Below, piece after piece: positions 27,787-36,019 of a DNA stretch of 64,000 bases. Source of the stretch: Okeania sp. SIO2C9 (GTDB taxonomy: Bacteria > Cyanobacteriota > Cyanobacteriia > Cyanobacteriales > Microcoleaceae); contig NZ_JAAHGO010000031.1 in NCBI RefSeq assembly GCF_010672455.1, forward strand, positions 35,803-99,802. The letters run 5' to 3'. A program made the position numbers and the translations under genes. A model generated the notes under the pieces. That model did no database searches and was not told where the DNA came from. It was given only the letters and a program-made list of their open reading frames with translations. Positions within the stretch are counted from its first letter, which is position 1, and the number at the start of each line of letters is the position of its first letter.

Positions 27787-28563
27787 GATATTTAAACCCA
27801 AAGTTCAAGTTAAACTTATTTTTTTTGTGCCTAAAGTTAAAGAAAGTTGGTGTATATAAAATTAAGACAATATTGATAGATTAGTTTTATCTAGAAAAAT
27901 TCAGAATAAACTCACTGGCAGAAAATGGTAAATTATGATTTGATCGGATTTATAGTTAGTTAGCAAAGTTATATCTTTTCCCAAGATTTGGAGCAATCCA
28001 CATACAAATAGTTTAGCATTAAAAATTTAGCTGAATCGCCGAGAAGCCTCACGCCATAATCTTTGATTTGGCGACCAGATGAATCGGCGGCAAATTGAAT
28101 AGGTTCGATGCCCATTAAATTTGCATGCTATCCCAGCAGAAGCTTTTGCCCTGGTTGAAAAACTTGTACTATTATCTTGCTATAATCCCGGAAACTTTCC
28201 ACCATGCGAACCGCTTACCAATATAAATTAAGGCCCAACTCATATCAAATAGCCACCATAGAATTGTGGTTGGAATTGTTGCGTCGGCAGTACAACTATC
28301 CGTTAGGCGAGCGGTTCTCGTGGTGGTCAGAAAATCGCTGTCCGGTTAACGCCTGCCCCAAGGTGCATGCCAATTCCTCAACTCAGAGATCACCCAGATT
28401 ATTACTCTCAAAAAAAAGATTTGGTCAATACCAAGGACAAGTTTCCTGAGTACAAGCTCATTCATTCTCAGGTTTTACAGGATTGCATAAAACGGGTAAA
28501 ACTTGCCTTTGATAGATGGTTGAAAGCAGACAAAAATGGACATAAATTAGGAAAACCAAGGTG

Positions 28564-28680
28564 TCATTTCAGTTATCAGTTATCAGTACTTCATGCAATA
28601 AGGAGGCTACGAAAATACGGAATCCTCTTTTTTTCATCCCCTTAAAAGGGAAGGCGCATACCCACGATTTTTTGGTAAAG
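28564..28680. repeat. Spacer repeat inserted in tnpB relic
   Basis: Starts with CAGTTATCAGTTATCAGTAC (heptamer STRR) and ends with CCCCTTAAAAGGGAAGGCGC and ACCCACGATTTTTTGG, the module of 19929-19976. It splits the TnpB frame between GKPR and GKGKGRYRS. Confidence 0.7.
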
Positions 28681-28867
28681 GAAAAGGGCGTTATCGCAGT
28701 TTTACTGATCCTCAAATAAAACTTTACTGCATTGAAGAAAATCAAATTAATTTGCCCAAAATTGCAAAGGTAAAGTTAATTCAGCATCGTCAAATACCAG
28801 AAGGGTTTATAATAAAAACTGTGACTATTAGTCGTAAAGCTGATAGTTATTATGTGACCAAAAAATC

Positions 28868-29020
28868 AGGAGGGTAGCCTCCCCTTTCAAGGGAATGAAA
28901 AAGCGGTAGAGGGATGGCGAGGAAACCTGCGCTGTCCTCCAATAGACCAAGAGAAAATAAAGTTTAATATTTCAATTCACTTTACTTCAGGCAGAGGTAC
29001 TGATAACTGATAACTGAAAT
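28868..29020. repeat. Second spacer repeat in the tnpB relic
   Basis: Contains AGGCTCCCCTTTCAAGGG-like sequence, then GTACTGATAACTGATAACTG directly before an ATG (29019). The heptamer part is the inverse of that at 28566, so the two insertions are in opposite orientation. Confidence 0.6.
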
Positions 29021-29811
29021 GACTTTATCCCTAGAAGACAAATCAGTTCCAGCTTCGACAAGTGAAGTGGAACCTACATTAAAAAACACTCTGGGAATTG
29101 ATATGGGGTTGAAGGAATTCTTAGTAACAAGTAAAGGAGAATCTGTCCCCATCCCTCAATACTATCGAAAATCTCAGAAGCGATTAAAGACTTTGCAAAA
29201 ACGTTTATCTCGAAAGAAAAAAAGGAAGTAAAAGGAGGCTCAAGGCTGTTAAAGCTGTAGCTAAACAACATAAAAAGGTAGCTGATCGACGTAAAGATTT
29301 TCATTTGAAAACAGCCAATGAATTGTTATCAAAAGCAGAAGTTATCGCCCATGTAGACGCGGAGCGGCGTGCCGGAGGCAAACTTAAATAAAAAGGGCTA
29401 GCAAAGACTCGTTTGAGTAGATCAATTAACGATGTTTGATGGGGACAATTTCTAACTATTTTAACTGTCAAAGCCGGAAATGCTGGAGGTGAAAACTATA
29501 GTAGTGAACCCCAAAAATACTAGCCAAGATTGCTCAAATTGTGGTGAAAAAGTCCCCAAAGAATTAAACATACGAACTCATTCTTGTCCCCATTGCGGTA
29601 TTGTAATAGACCGCGACTTGTTTGCGTAGCATTTGCGTAGCATTCCGTAGGAAATGCAGCGATAAATATAAAAAATAGGGCGGCAGGGCATTCCGTCCTT
29701 AAAGCACGCGCTTGCCCGATGCAATGGCAGGGCTACGAAACGAGAAGCTCACACTAAGCTGGCGCTATAGTGTGAGAGTATGTCACACTTAATCGCTTAT
29801 TTAAGGTCATA

Positions 29812-30891
29812 ATGATTGAAGTTGAGAAGTTAAGCAAAATTTATGGTTCAACCTCAGCAATTAAGGAGGTATCCTTTGCTGTACAACAAGGAGAAATATT
29901 GGGATTTTTAGGTCCTAATGGTGCAGGAAAAACTACAACAATGCGGATATTAGCTGGATATTTGCCTGCTACGAGTGGCACGGCTAAAATTGCTGGTTAT
30001 GATGTCCATGAAGATTCTATGGCAGTACGACAATTGATTGGTTATTTACCAGAAATTCCGCCATTGTATCCAGAAATGACAGTGGAAAGTTTTTTATTTT
30101 TTGTCACAAGAATTAAACGAGTTCCTGCGGGCGATCGCTCTGCTAGAGTTAAGTTGGCAATGAAGAGATGTGGATTATTAGATAAGCAGAAAGTTTTGAT
30201 TAGAAAGTTATCGAAAGGGTATAAACAAAGGGTTGGTATTGCTCAAGCTTTGGTACACGATCCGCAAGTAATTATATTAGATGAACCTACTGTTGGTCTT
30301 GACCCTAGACAAATTATTGAAGTTAGGAATTTGATTAAGAGTCTTGCTAATGACCATACAATTATTTTATCTACTCATATTTTGCCGGAAGTTAGTATGA
30401 CTTGTAATCGAGTGACGATTATTAATTATGGTGAAATTGTCGCTACAGGTAGTCCTGAAGAAATGAGTAATAAATCAGCAAGTGGGTGGGGATATGAAGT
30501 AGAAATTGAGGGAGAAAATCGGGCAATGGAAACAGGATTAAAATTGTTAGCTGAAGTTCCGGGGGTTCAATCTCTAGAAAAAGTTAAGTCAGATAATGAA
30601 AGTCGCTTCAGAATACAAATAAAATCTCAACCAGATATGGACCCAGGAAAAGAAATTGCTAATACTATAGTTACAAATGGTTTGAATTTATGCGAGTTGC
30701 GCCGAACTCGTGCTAGTTTAGAAGATGTTTTCTTAGGGTTAACTACAGGTGAAACTTCTCAAAATTCATCAATTGAAGCATCGGCAAATTCTGTCATAGA
30801 TAAAGTTAATAATGACCGAAATATTGAACTTCAGAAAAATCAAAATCTTCTTCCCGATCCTTGGCAAGATGTGACAGAAACAGATGCTTGA
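29812..30891 (+). CDS. ABC transporter ATPase, Gld/ABC-2 exporter type
   Basis: A 359-aa protein. The nucleotide-binding domain (1-220) has Walker A LGPNGAGKTTT, Q-loop TVESFLFF, signature LSKGYKQRVGIAQAL, Walker B VIILDEPTVGLDP and H-loop STHIL. The C-terminal 100 residues are an extra domain, as in GldA-like ATPases. AAGG lies 5 bp before the ATG. The next gene is an ABC-2 permease, and GldG-like and DUF4340 genes lie 14 kb on. In cyanobacteria these four usually sit together; the substrate is unknown (a role in polysaccharide, slime or pilus-related motility has been proposed for relatives). The C-terminal tail (about 315-359) is variable. Confidence 0.88.
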   Translation: MIEVEKLSKIYGSTSAIKEVSFAVQQGEILGFLGPNGAGKTTTMRILAGYLPATSGTAKIAGYDVHEDSMAVRQLIGYLPEIPPLYPEMTVESFLFFVTRIKRVPAGDRSARVKLAMKRCGLLDKQKVLIRKLSKGYKQRVGIAQALVHDPQVIILDEPTVGLDPRQIIEVRNLIKSLANDHTIILSTHILPEVSMTCNRVTIINYGEIVATGSPEEMSNKSASGWGYEVEIEGENRAMETGLKLLAEVPGVQSLEKVKSDNESRFRIQIKSQPDMDPGKEIANTIVTNGLNLCELRRTRASLEDVFLGLTTGETSQNSSIEASANSVIDKVNNDRNIELQKNQNLLPDPWQDVTETDA

Positions 30892-30981
30892 AACCCAAAT
30901 TCCCCACCACAAAATTAAGTCAAAAGTCAAAAGTCAAAAGTCAAAAGTAAGAAATAGGAATAAAATTATAGTTGTCAATAG

Positions 30982-31185
30982 GTAAGTATTCAGCTGTCAG
31001 CAATCAGCTATCAGCTATTGCTTTTAGTTTAAGATAAAAGCTTTATTAATTCTCTTACTACAAAAGTTGGCTCCTTTGCCATTAAAGTCTATATTAATTT
31101 AAACACTGTCTTTAAGGAGAGGATATTATTGCTGATAACTGACAGCTAATAGCTGTTTGCGCAGCATTCCGCAGGAAATGCTTAC
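30982..31185. repeat. MITE-like element, GTAAGTATTCAG ends
   Basis: A 204-bp segment from GTAAGTATTCAGC to AAATGCTTAC, with CAGCTATCAGC/GCTGATAACTGAC heptamer-like arms and GCAGCATTCCGCAGGAAATGC near the right end. Copies at 44299-44515 and 57766-57966. It lies between the ATPase and permease genes, so it separates what should be an operon. Confidence 0.6.
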
Positions 31186-31289
31186 GTCAATAGGAGTCAA
31201 GGATTCAGTAAATATTTATGCTTAATATTTAACTGAGAATTTGACTCCCGATCAAGGTAAATGAAGATAATTTACAAGGAAATTAAGCA

Positions 31290-32090
31290 ATGCTAGTAGT
31301 AATTAGCAATATTTTGGCAATTTATCGAAAAGAATTACAGGGATATTTTGCATCACCATTAGCTTATGCAATTACAGGAATATTTTGGCTATTGGCAGGA
31401 TATTTTTTAGTTGCTATTTTATTAGGACCGGATGGAATTATTCAACAAATTGCTACTAGAGACCAATTAGGAATTACTGAACCGCCAGTGGATGCACCAT
31501 ACGAATTTTTGAAGGCTTATCTGGGTATTATGGGTTCTCTTTCTTTGTTTTTACTGCCGATGTTATCTATGAGTTTATATGCGGAGGAAAGAAAGCGAGG
31601 AACTTTAGAATTATTAGCAACCTCACCTATAACTAACTGGGCAGTAGCAACAGGAAAATTATTAGCTGTATTAACATTTTATACTTCTATGGTATTGCCA
31701 TTATTAGGCTTGGAAGCTATTGCTATTAGTGCTGCTGAACCACCTGTTTCGCCAGTTTTACTTTTGTTGGGACATGGAGGTTTAATTTTACTAGCTGGAG
31801 CAGTATTATCATTAGGAATGTTTATTTCTTCTTTGACGGATAGTACAATTTTGTCTGCCATTCTTACCTTTGCTTTAGTATTATTTTTGTGGGTAATTGA
31901 TGTAGTAGCAAATAATGTTAGTGGTCCTTTAGCAGAGGCATTAAGACATTTATCAATGCTGACACATTATACTAATATTATTCAGGGACTTGTGGATACT
32001 AGCAGTATAATTATGTTGTTGAGTTATATTGTTTTGGGAGTATTTTTAACAGCTCAATCAATTGATGCTTTACGGTTTCAGCGGTCTTAA
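31290..32090 (+). CDS. ABC-2 type permease, GldF-like
   Basis: A 266-aa integral membrane protein with about six transmembrane helices: YAITGIFWLLAGYFLVAILL, an LGIMGSLSLFLLPMLSMSLY pair, VATGKLLAVLTFYTSMVLPLL, LLLGHGGLILLAGAVLSLGM, ILSAILTFALVLFLWVIDVV, and a final ILLSYIVLGVFL. AEERKRGTLELLATSPI after the second helix is the signature of ABC-2 permeases (SxE(k)ExGTLE). AAGGAA is 8 bp before the ATG. It partners the upstream ATPase. The remaining two genes of the usual cluster are displaced past the 12-kb block that starts 200 bp downstream. Confidence 0.9.
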   Translation: MLVVISNILAIYRKELQGYFASPLAYAITGIFWLLAGYFLVAILLGPDGIIQQIATRDQLGITEPPVDAPYEFLKAYLGIMGSLSLFLLPMLSMSLYAEERKRGTLELLATSPITNWAVATGKLLAVLTFYTSMVLPLLGLEAIAISAAEPPVSPVLLLLGHGGLILLAGAVLSLGMFISSLTDSTILSAILTFALVLFLWVIDVVANNVSGPLAEALRHLSMLTHYTNIIQGLVDTSSIIMLLSYIVLGVFLTAQSIDALRFQRS

Positions 32091-32205
32091 TTAGGAAGGA
32101 AGAAGGAAGAGGGAAGAAGGAAGAAGGGAAAGAAAGATTCATAAGGGAGAAGGTTTTTTTATCCCTAATTATCCGGGCATGATATACAGTATATTTCAAG
32201 TATAT

Positions 32206-32233
32206 GTAGGGACGTTGCATGCAACGTCCCTAC
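32206..32233. repeat. Perfect 28-bp palindrome
   Basis: Half-site GTAGGGACGTTGCA. It has the same length and outer bases as 23483-23510, with a changed core that stays fully paired. It lies between the permease gene and the convergent membrane-protein gene, so it could act as a bidirectional terminator. Confidence 0.7.
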
Positions 32234-32301
32234 TGTTCTTTAAAACCATAAATATATCTACTTCATTAAGTAATAAATTGCTTGATCTTTCAGCTTCTTT
32301 G

Positions 32302-33804
32302 TCATTCAGTGATATCATCATCAGGCAAATAAAATGTAACAATATTCGATGATTTAGTATTACTATTATTTTGATCTTCGTTTTTGATTAGCCTTTCGCC
32401 TTCCTTGATAACCCAATCTGTAAATTTTTTTTCATCATATATAACCCATTGTTTTTTCTCATTTTTTTCTATCCATGTTGTTTCGTTGGAGAGACTTTGA
32501 AGTAACTTCTGGTATTGTGTTTGATTTTCTTTAAGTAGTTCCTGATTAATAAACAGTTCCTGGTAGCTCTGTCCAGACATATTATCAATGGCTTCTAATA
32601 ATTTATCCAAAAATTCTGTTCCTGTTCCTTTTATCCGTAAAGTTATTGTTTTAGAAAATTTTTCAGGTTTGCGGGGGGGAGGAATTTCAATTTTTGTTCC
32701 TAAGAAAATAATAACACCATCAACAAGTAGAGCGAAAAAAGCTGCTGCAATAGCAGCTTCTTCACCATTTTTAATTTTTTGAAAAGGTGCAATAAATCTG
32801 ATTCTATCTTCCTTATCAAAATACTTTTCTTGGAGTTTTTTGTATTTGGGATTTAGGGGGTCTAAACTACCATTATATTTTTCTGGCAAACAAACAAATT
32901 CTGGTTCTGTCGGTAAGCATTTTGGTTTGACTTGAGCTAAAGCTTTACGGTCTGCATTAAAAATTTCCTGTGGTTCTTTTCCTTCTAAATCATAATCAAA
33001 TAAAGGTCTTAATTCATTAGCTACTGGTTTAACTTGATCGAACCTAATTAGGAGTTTGTCTTTTTCTCTCCTTAGTTGTTCAACCCTGGGTCCATCACCT
33101 ACTATTCCCGTCAATCCTTCTCCCTTTAATTCACGTTCTATTTCTGCATCTTTGCTCTTAATTTCATTTTCTAATTGTTGAGCTTTTTCTTCAATAGGAG
33201 TAAAAATTTCTCTAACTAAATTTTGATGAGCAGATATAGCTCGATTAAAGCCATCTTTTTCTCGTGTTTCTACTACTAAATAATCATAATAAGCAAAGAA
33301 ACTGGTATAAACACTAAGTATAGAAAAAGCACCTACAGCCATCCATTTTGAGAAAGGATCGTGTTTGAGAGTGGAACCTGAAGTTAAAAGAAATAATAAT
33401 GCTTGAATAGCAGCACCACTAGACCAACCTACAATTCGAGGCAAAATTTGTGCTGCTCCACGCATAGTTGTAAACCCACTGCCAATATTAAGGATAGTCA
33501 ACGCTATGAGCAGTTTAATATCCCGTTTGGGTTTTGGCTCGGTGTTTATTTTATTGTCTCTTTTATCAGTTGGTATATTGCTGGGATTATTTCCATTATT
33601 TCCATTATTATTTGTCGAGTAAGAACCATTTTTTGTACCATCTGGTTCTGGTTTTGGTGGCTTTATTCGAGTTTTTGGGCGAGGTTTTTTTCTGCTACAT
33701 CCAGGTGCACGACACTCATTTTCGTCTGGCGACATTATTAGTAGGATATGGCGATTATTTTCATCTCCGCTGCATTCCCAGAATCCATTTTCTTGATTGT
33801 TCAT
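32302..33804 (-). CDS. Membrane protein with N-terminal Cys-rich region, part of GTPase block
   Basis: A 500-aa protein, unrecognised by name. The N-terminus has Cys11, His19, Cys31 and Cys36 (GFWECSG, NECRAPGC), like a damaged or minimal zinc ribbon. A disordered Asn/Gly/Pro/Lys linker (about 38-95) follows. Three transmembrane helices fall at about 97-118, 128-145 and 154-174. A charged coiled coil (EEKAQQLENEIKSKDAEIER) spans about 205-260, then a fourth helix (AAIAAAFFALLVDGVIIFLG) and a soluble C-terminus (QYQKLLQSLSNETTWIEKN). The topology suggests an effector or sensor in the membrane. It is the last gene of the minus-strand block, and the flank upstream of its start is part of a duplicated segment. 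Confidence 0.7.
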   Translation of the reverse strand: MNNQENGFWECSGDENNRHILLIMSPDENECRAPGCSRKKPRPKTRIKPPKPEPDGTKNGSYSTNNNGNNGNNPSNIPTDKRDNKINTEPKPKRDIKLLIALTILNIGSGFTTMRGAAQILPRIVGWSSGAAIQALLFLLTSGSTLKHDPFSKWMAVGAFSILSVYTSFFAYYDYLVVETREKDGFNRAISAHQNLVREIFTPIEEKAQQLENEIKSKDAEIERELKGEGLTGIVGDGPRVEQLRREKDKLLIRFDQVKPVANELRPLFDYDLEGKEPQEIFNADRKALAQVKPKCLPTEPEFVCLPEKYNGSLDPLNPKYKKLQEKYFDKEDRIRFIAPFQKIKNGEEAAIAAAFFALLVDGVIIFLGTKIEIPPPRKPEKFSKTITLRIKGTGTEFLDKLLEAIDNMSGQSYQELFINQELLKENQTQYQKLLQSLSNETTWIEKNEKKQWVIYDEKKFTDWVIKEGERLIKNEDQNNSNTKSSNIVTFYLPDDDITE

Positions 33805-33932
33805 AACACAAATAATCTATTCATTTAACTAGGTTTTCATTGACTTATAGTAGTTTCAAAAATGGTAGATTAACTCCAGAATATAAAGTTCAAGTTTTAG
33901 TTTTATTTCTCTGTAAATATTTAAGATATTTT

Positions 33933-35585
33933 TCAAGGCATTACATCATTATATGATAGCTCGCTCTTAAGATTATTATCGGCGTAACGCATAATTTCTA
34001 ACAGGTCTGAATTATTGTATAAAAGCTTGCATTTATCAATAAAGTATTTCAGATTTTGACGGTCTTTAAACTGACTAACTATTTCTTTTGCACTATTCAT
34101 CAAAGACTCTTTTTCTTCCTGAGAAAATTTTTCTGCTCTCTTATACAAATTGGTTAATGATAATGACAATAAATCTGCACTTAAACGCCAGTGAACATCT
34201 ATTAAATTCAGACAGTCTTTATCGCTCAACTTTGGTAATATTCCTTCCGACTTTAAAAAGTTCCATAGTTTTTGATCGATTGATTTTTGCTGAATCCAGA
34301 TTTCAGTGGTGTACTCTATCAGTTCTCCACTAATTAACTCGACAGGAGTATCATTACTTAAATCTAAATGTTCCTGTTCATTTGCCCACTGAATAAATTT
34401 GCCTACATATTTTTGGTAAGTACCTGTTAGATGTTCTCGCATTTTTTTCAATGTTTTACGATTCAGCAATAGCCAAGCTTTACTAACCAAAAATTCTGCT
34501 TTTAGCTTTTCACTTTCCGAGTGAGTATCCAATAATTTTAGCCATGTTTCTAGCATTTGAACAGGAAAAGCTTTTCCTATAGTCTTATCTAGAAAAATCG
34601 TTCCTTTTATATCATCCTTGTAAAGAACTGCTGAAAGTTTTTCCCAATTTATCCAGCGATTAGAATTACTATCTATAACTAACTTGCTTAATATTGAAAA
34701 TAATTCAACTTTCTCTGGAGACTTATCTGGTTTGTCTGGAGATTGATATGAAAATTTGTCTGGAGAGTTATCTGGTTTGTCTGAAGATTTATTTGGAGAA
34801 TCTGGGAAGCTACTATCTGGAATTTCGTTGAAGGTTAAAAATAATTCAACTTTCTCTGGAGAGTTATCTGGTTTGTCTGGAGATTTATTTGGAGAATCTG
34901 GGAAGCTACTATCTGAAATTTCGCTTTCTGAAGATTTATCTGAAAATTTGTCTGGAGACTCATCCGTAAATTTGTTTGGAGATTTATCTGAAGATTTATC
35001 TGGAGAATCTTGCAAACTACTATCTGGAACTTCGCTTTCTGAAGATTTATCTGAAAATTTGTCTGGAGACTCATTCGCAGATGTGTTTGGAGATTTATCT
35101 TGAAAATACTGGGAATTAAACCATTTATAAACTCCTATAAAATTATCTGTCTGAAACTTCACTCTCTCTCCTGTAAAACTGACGCTCTTTTCAATGGCAG
35201 ATTCCAATAATGGTAAGCTTTGTTCATAAGTTGGTGACTGAGATGTTAGACAAGTCACATAAAGTTTACTAGCTCCATCATTATCAAGTTTTAAATCATT
35301 AGCAATCTCAGGAACATGGAAAATACCTTTCTCTTTTTCCAATAAATAGAAATTTAGAGAACCGAGTGTATCAGGAAAATTTTTCTGCCAATATTGCTTT
35401 AAATTACTTTGTTCAAAAGTTTCTCTATCTAGAACAGGAAATTTAGGAAAAAGTCGTTCGATAAACAATCTTTTAAAATCACTACTCGTAATTTCTCCAA
35501 CTAATGCTAAATCCCATAGTTGGAATTTCTCTTTTCCTACAAACTTACCGTAGATAAACTGGTCAAATTTAGATGCTTGGGACAT
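33933..35585 (-). CDS. Internally deleted GAP1-like paralogue with low-complexity expansion
   Basis: A 550-aa protein. Its first 16 residues (MSQASKFDQFIYGKFV) equal those of the 930-aa protein upstream, apart from one residue. It then jumps directly to KEKFQLWDLALVGEITSSDF, which lies near residue 521 of that protein, so about 505 residues are lost in frame. The two then align to their C-termini (LFIERLFPxFPVLDRETFE, SVSFxxxxVKFQ, CLNLIDVHWRLSADLLSLSL). The exception is an Asp/Ser/Lys/Pro-rich stretch of about 120 residues (repeats of SPDKFSDKSSESE type) where the longer protein has one short copy. It retains only the C-terminal module, so it might act as a decoy or adaptor; that is a guess. 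Confidence 0.8.
   Translation of the reverse strand: MSQASKFDQFIYGKFVGKEKFQLWDLALVGEITSSDFKRLFIERLFPKFPVLDRETFEQSNLKQYWQKNFPDTLGSLNFYLLEKEKGIFHVPEIANDLKLDNDGASKLYVTCLTSQSPTYEQSLPLLESAIEKSVSFTGERVKFQTDNFIGVYKWFNSQYFQDKSPNTSANESPDKFSDKSSESEVPDSSLQDSPDKSSDKSPNKFTDESPDKFSDKSSESEISDSSFPDSPNKSPDKPDNSPEKVELFLTFNEIPDSSFPDSPNKSSDKPDNSPDKFSYQSPDKPDKSPEKVELFSILSKLVIDSNSNRWINWEKLSAVLYKDDIKGTIFLDKTIGKAFPVQMLETWLKLLDTHSESEKLKAEFLVSKAWLLLNRKTLKKMREHLTGTYQKYVGKFIQWANEQEHLDLSNDTPVELISGELIEYTTEIWIQQKSIDQKLWNFLKSEGILPKLSDKDCLNLIDVHWRLSADLLSLSLTNLYKRAEKFSQEEKESLMNSAKEIVSQFKDRQNLKYFIDKCKLLYNNSDLLEIMRYADNNLKSELSYNDVMP
34718..35100. repeat. In-frame minisatellite in coding sequence
   Basis: Imperfect units of TCTGGAGATTTATCTGAAGA type, 12-36 bp, repeated over nearly 400 bp. 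All are multiples of three, so the frame is kept. The product is rich in Ser, Asp, Lys and Pro. The opposite strand also stays open by chance (plus-strand ORF 34756-35103). Confidence 0.8.
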
Positions 35586-35614
35586 GATATGTATCTCTGT
35601 AACTAAAATTGCAT

Positions 35615-35791
35615 TTAAGTATTGAAATTGGCAGAATAATTATCAGAAATATTTGGTGGATATTCCTTAATTCCTTGTATTAGCCATTCAACAGGTGAAT
35701 GCATATTTATTGGGTTGAAATTTGTTTTTGTATCAATTTTATATTTGTTTTTATACTTGTTGAATTTAAACTCCTCTGTTAATCTATTCAT
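35615..35791 (-). pseudogene. 58-aa remnant of the TRAFAC-type GTPase C-terminus
   Basis: The frame reads from an ATG at 35791 (MNRLTEEFKFNKYKNKYKID) to a stop at 35615. Residues NFNPINMHSPVEWLIQGIKE and YPPNIS align with NPINIFTPIDWLVRGIKS and FPPNIP at the end of the GTPase gene at 38843. The 29-bp gap to the next gene also matches the 30-bp gap there. It is thus the 3' stub of a second GTPase copy in a tandem duplication. The start codon lies in the duplicated flank, so translation is uncertain. Confidence 0.75.
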
Positions 35792-36019
35792 TTAACTAGG
35801 TTTTCATTGACTTATGGTAGTTTCAAAAATTGCAGATTCATTCCATAATATAAAGTTAAAGGTAGAAATTTATCAAAATAATTGGGTTTAAAACCCCGCC
35901 TTTTAAGGCGAAATATTTTTGGAGAGTTGCTCAAAATCGCCGTTACAAAAATAACTTCTGACTTCTAACTTATGACTTCTGAGTTCAGTTAATTCTGTGT
36001 AGGATATTTAAGATATTCC
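35792..36019. repeat. Duplicated flank plus an inserted spacer repeat
   Basis: The first 70 bp (TTAACTAGGTTTTCATTGAC...) are a copy of 33820-33885. A spacer repeat of the ATCAAAATAATTGGGT...CGCCTTTTAAGGCG family (about 35870-35985) is then inserted, and the homology resumes before the next stop codon. The copy at 33815-33932 lacks the insertion, so the repeat arrived after the duplication or was lost from the other copy. Confidence 0.65.

Larger units (their letters stand above)
28204..29640 (+). pseudogene. tnpB: tnpB relic with two repeat insertions
   Basis: Starts MRTAYQYKLRPNSYQIATIE, a TnpB N-terminus. After the CPV segment, frameshifts lead to IPQLRDHPDYYSQKKDLV and VKLAFDRWLKADKNGHKLGK. 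A spacer repeat (about 28564-28680) is inserted, then the frame resumes as GRYRSFTDPQIKLYCIEE and VTISRKADSYYVT. A second insertion (about 28868-29020) follows, then [16 protein letters not shown] (RuvC Asp) and [17 protein letters not shown]. Beyond 29231 more frameshifts and stops occur ([18 protein letters not shown], and finger Cys remnants CSNCGEKV and CPHCGIVIDRD). It is an old, dead copy, less related to the first than their shared layout suggests. Confidence 0.85.
28041..29776 (+). mobile_element. Second broken IS200/IS605-type (tnpB-only) element
   Basis: The left end is GAAGCCTCACGCCA...TGGCGACCAGATGAATCGG (stem CGCCA/TGGCG at 28052-28073), similar in layout to 22389. The right end is a hairpin CTCACACTA...TAGTGTGAG at 29748-29776. 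Between them is a tnpB relic interrupted by two repeat insertions. There is no tnpA. Confidence 0.65.

Noticed and set aside
34756..35103. Plus-strand ORF opposite the Ser/Asp-rich coding repeat
   Set aside because: It is the antisense shadow of an in-frame minisatellite; its SGELSGLSEDLF-type repeats mirror the sense repeats.
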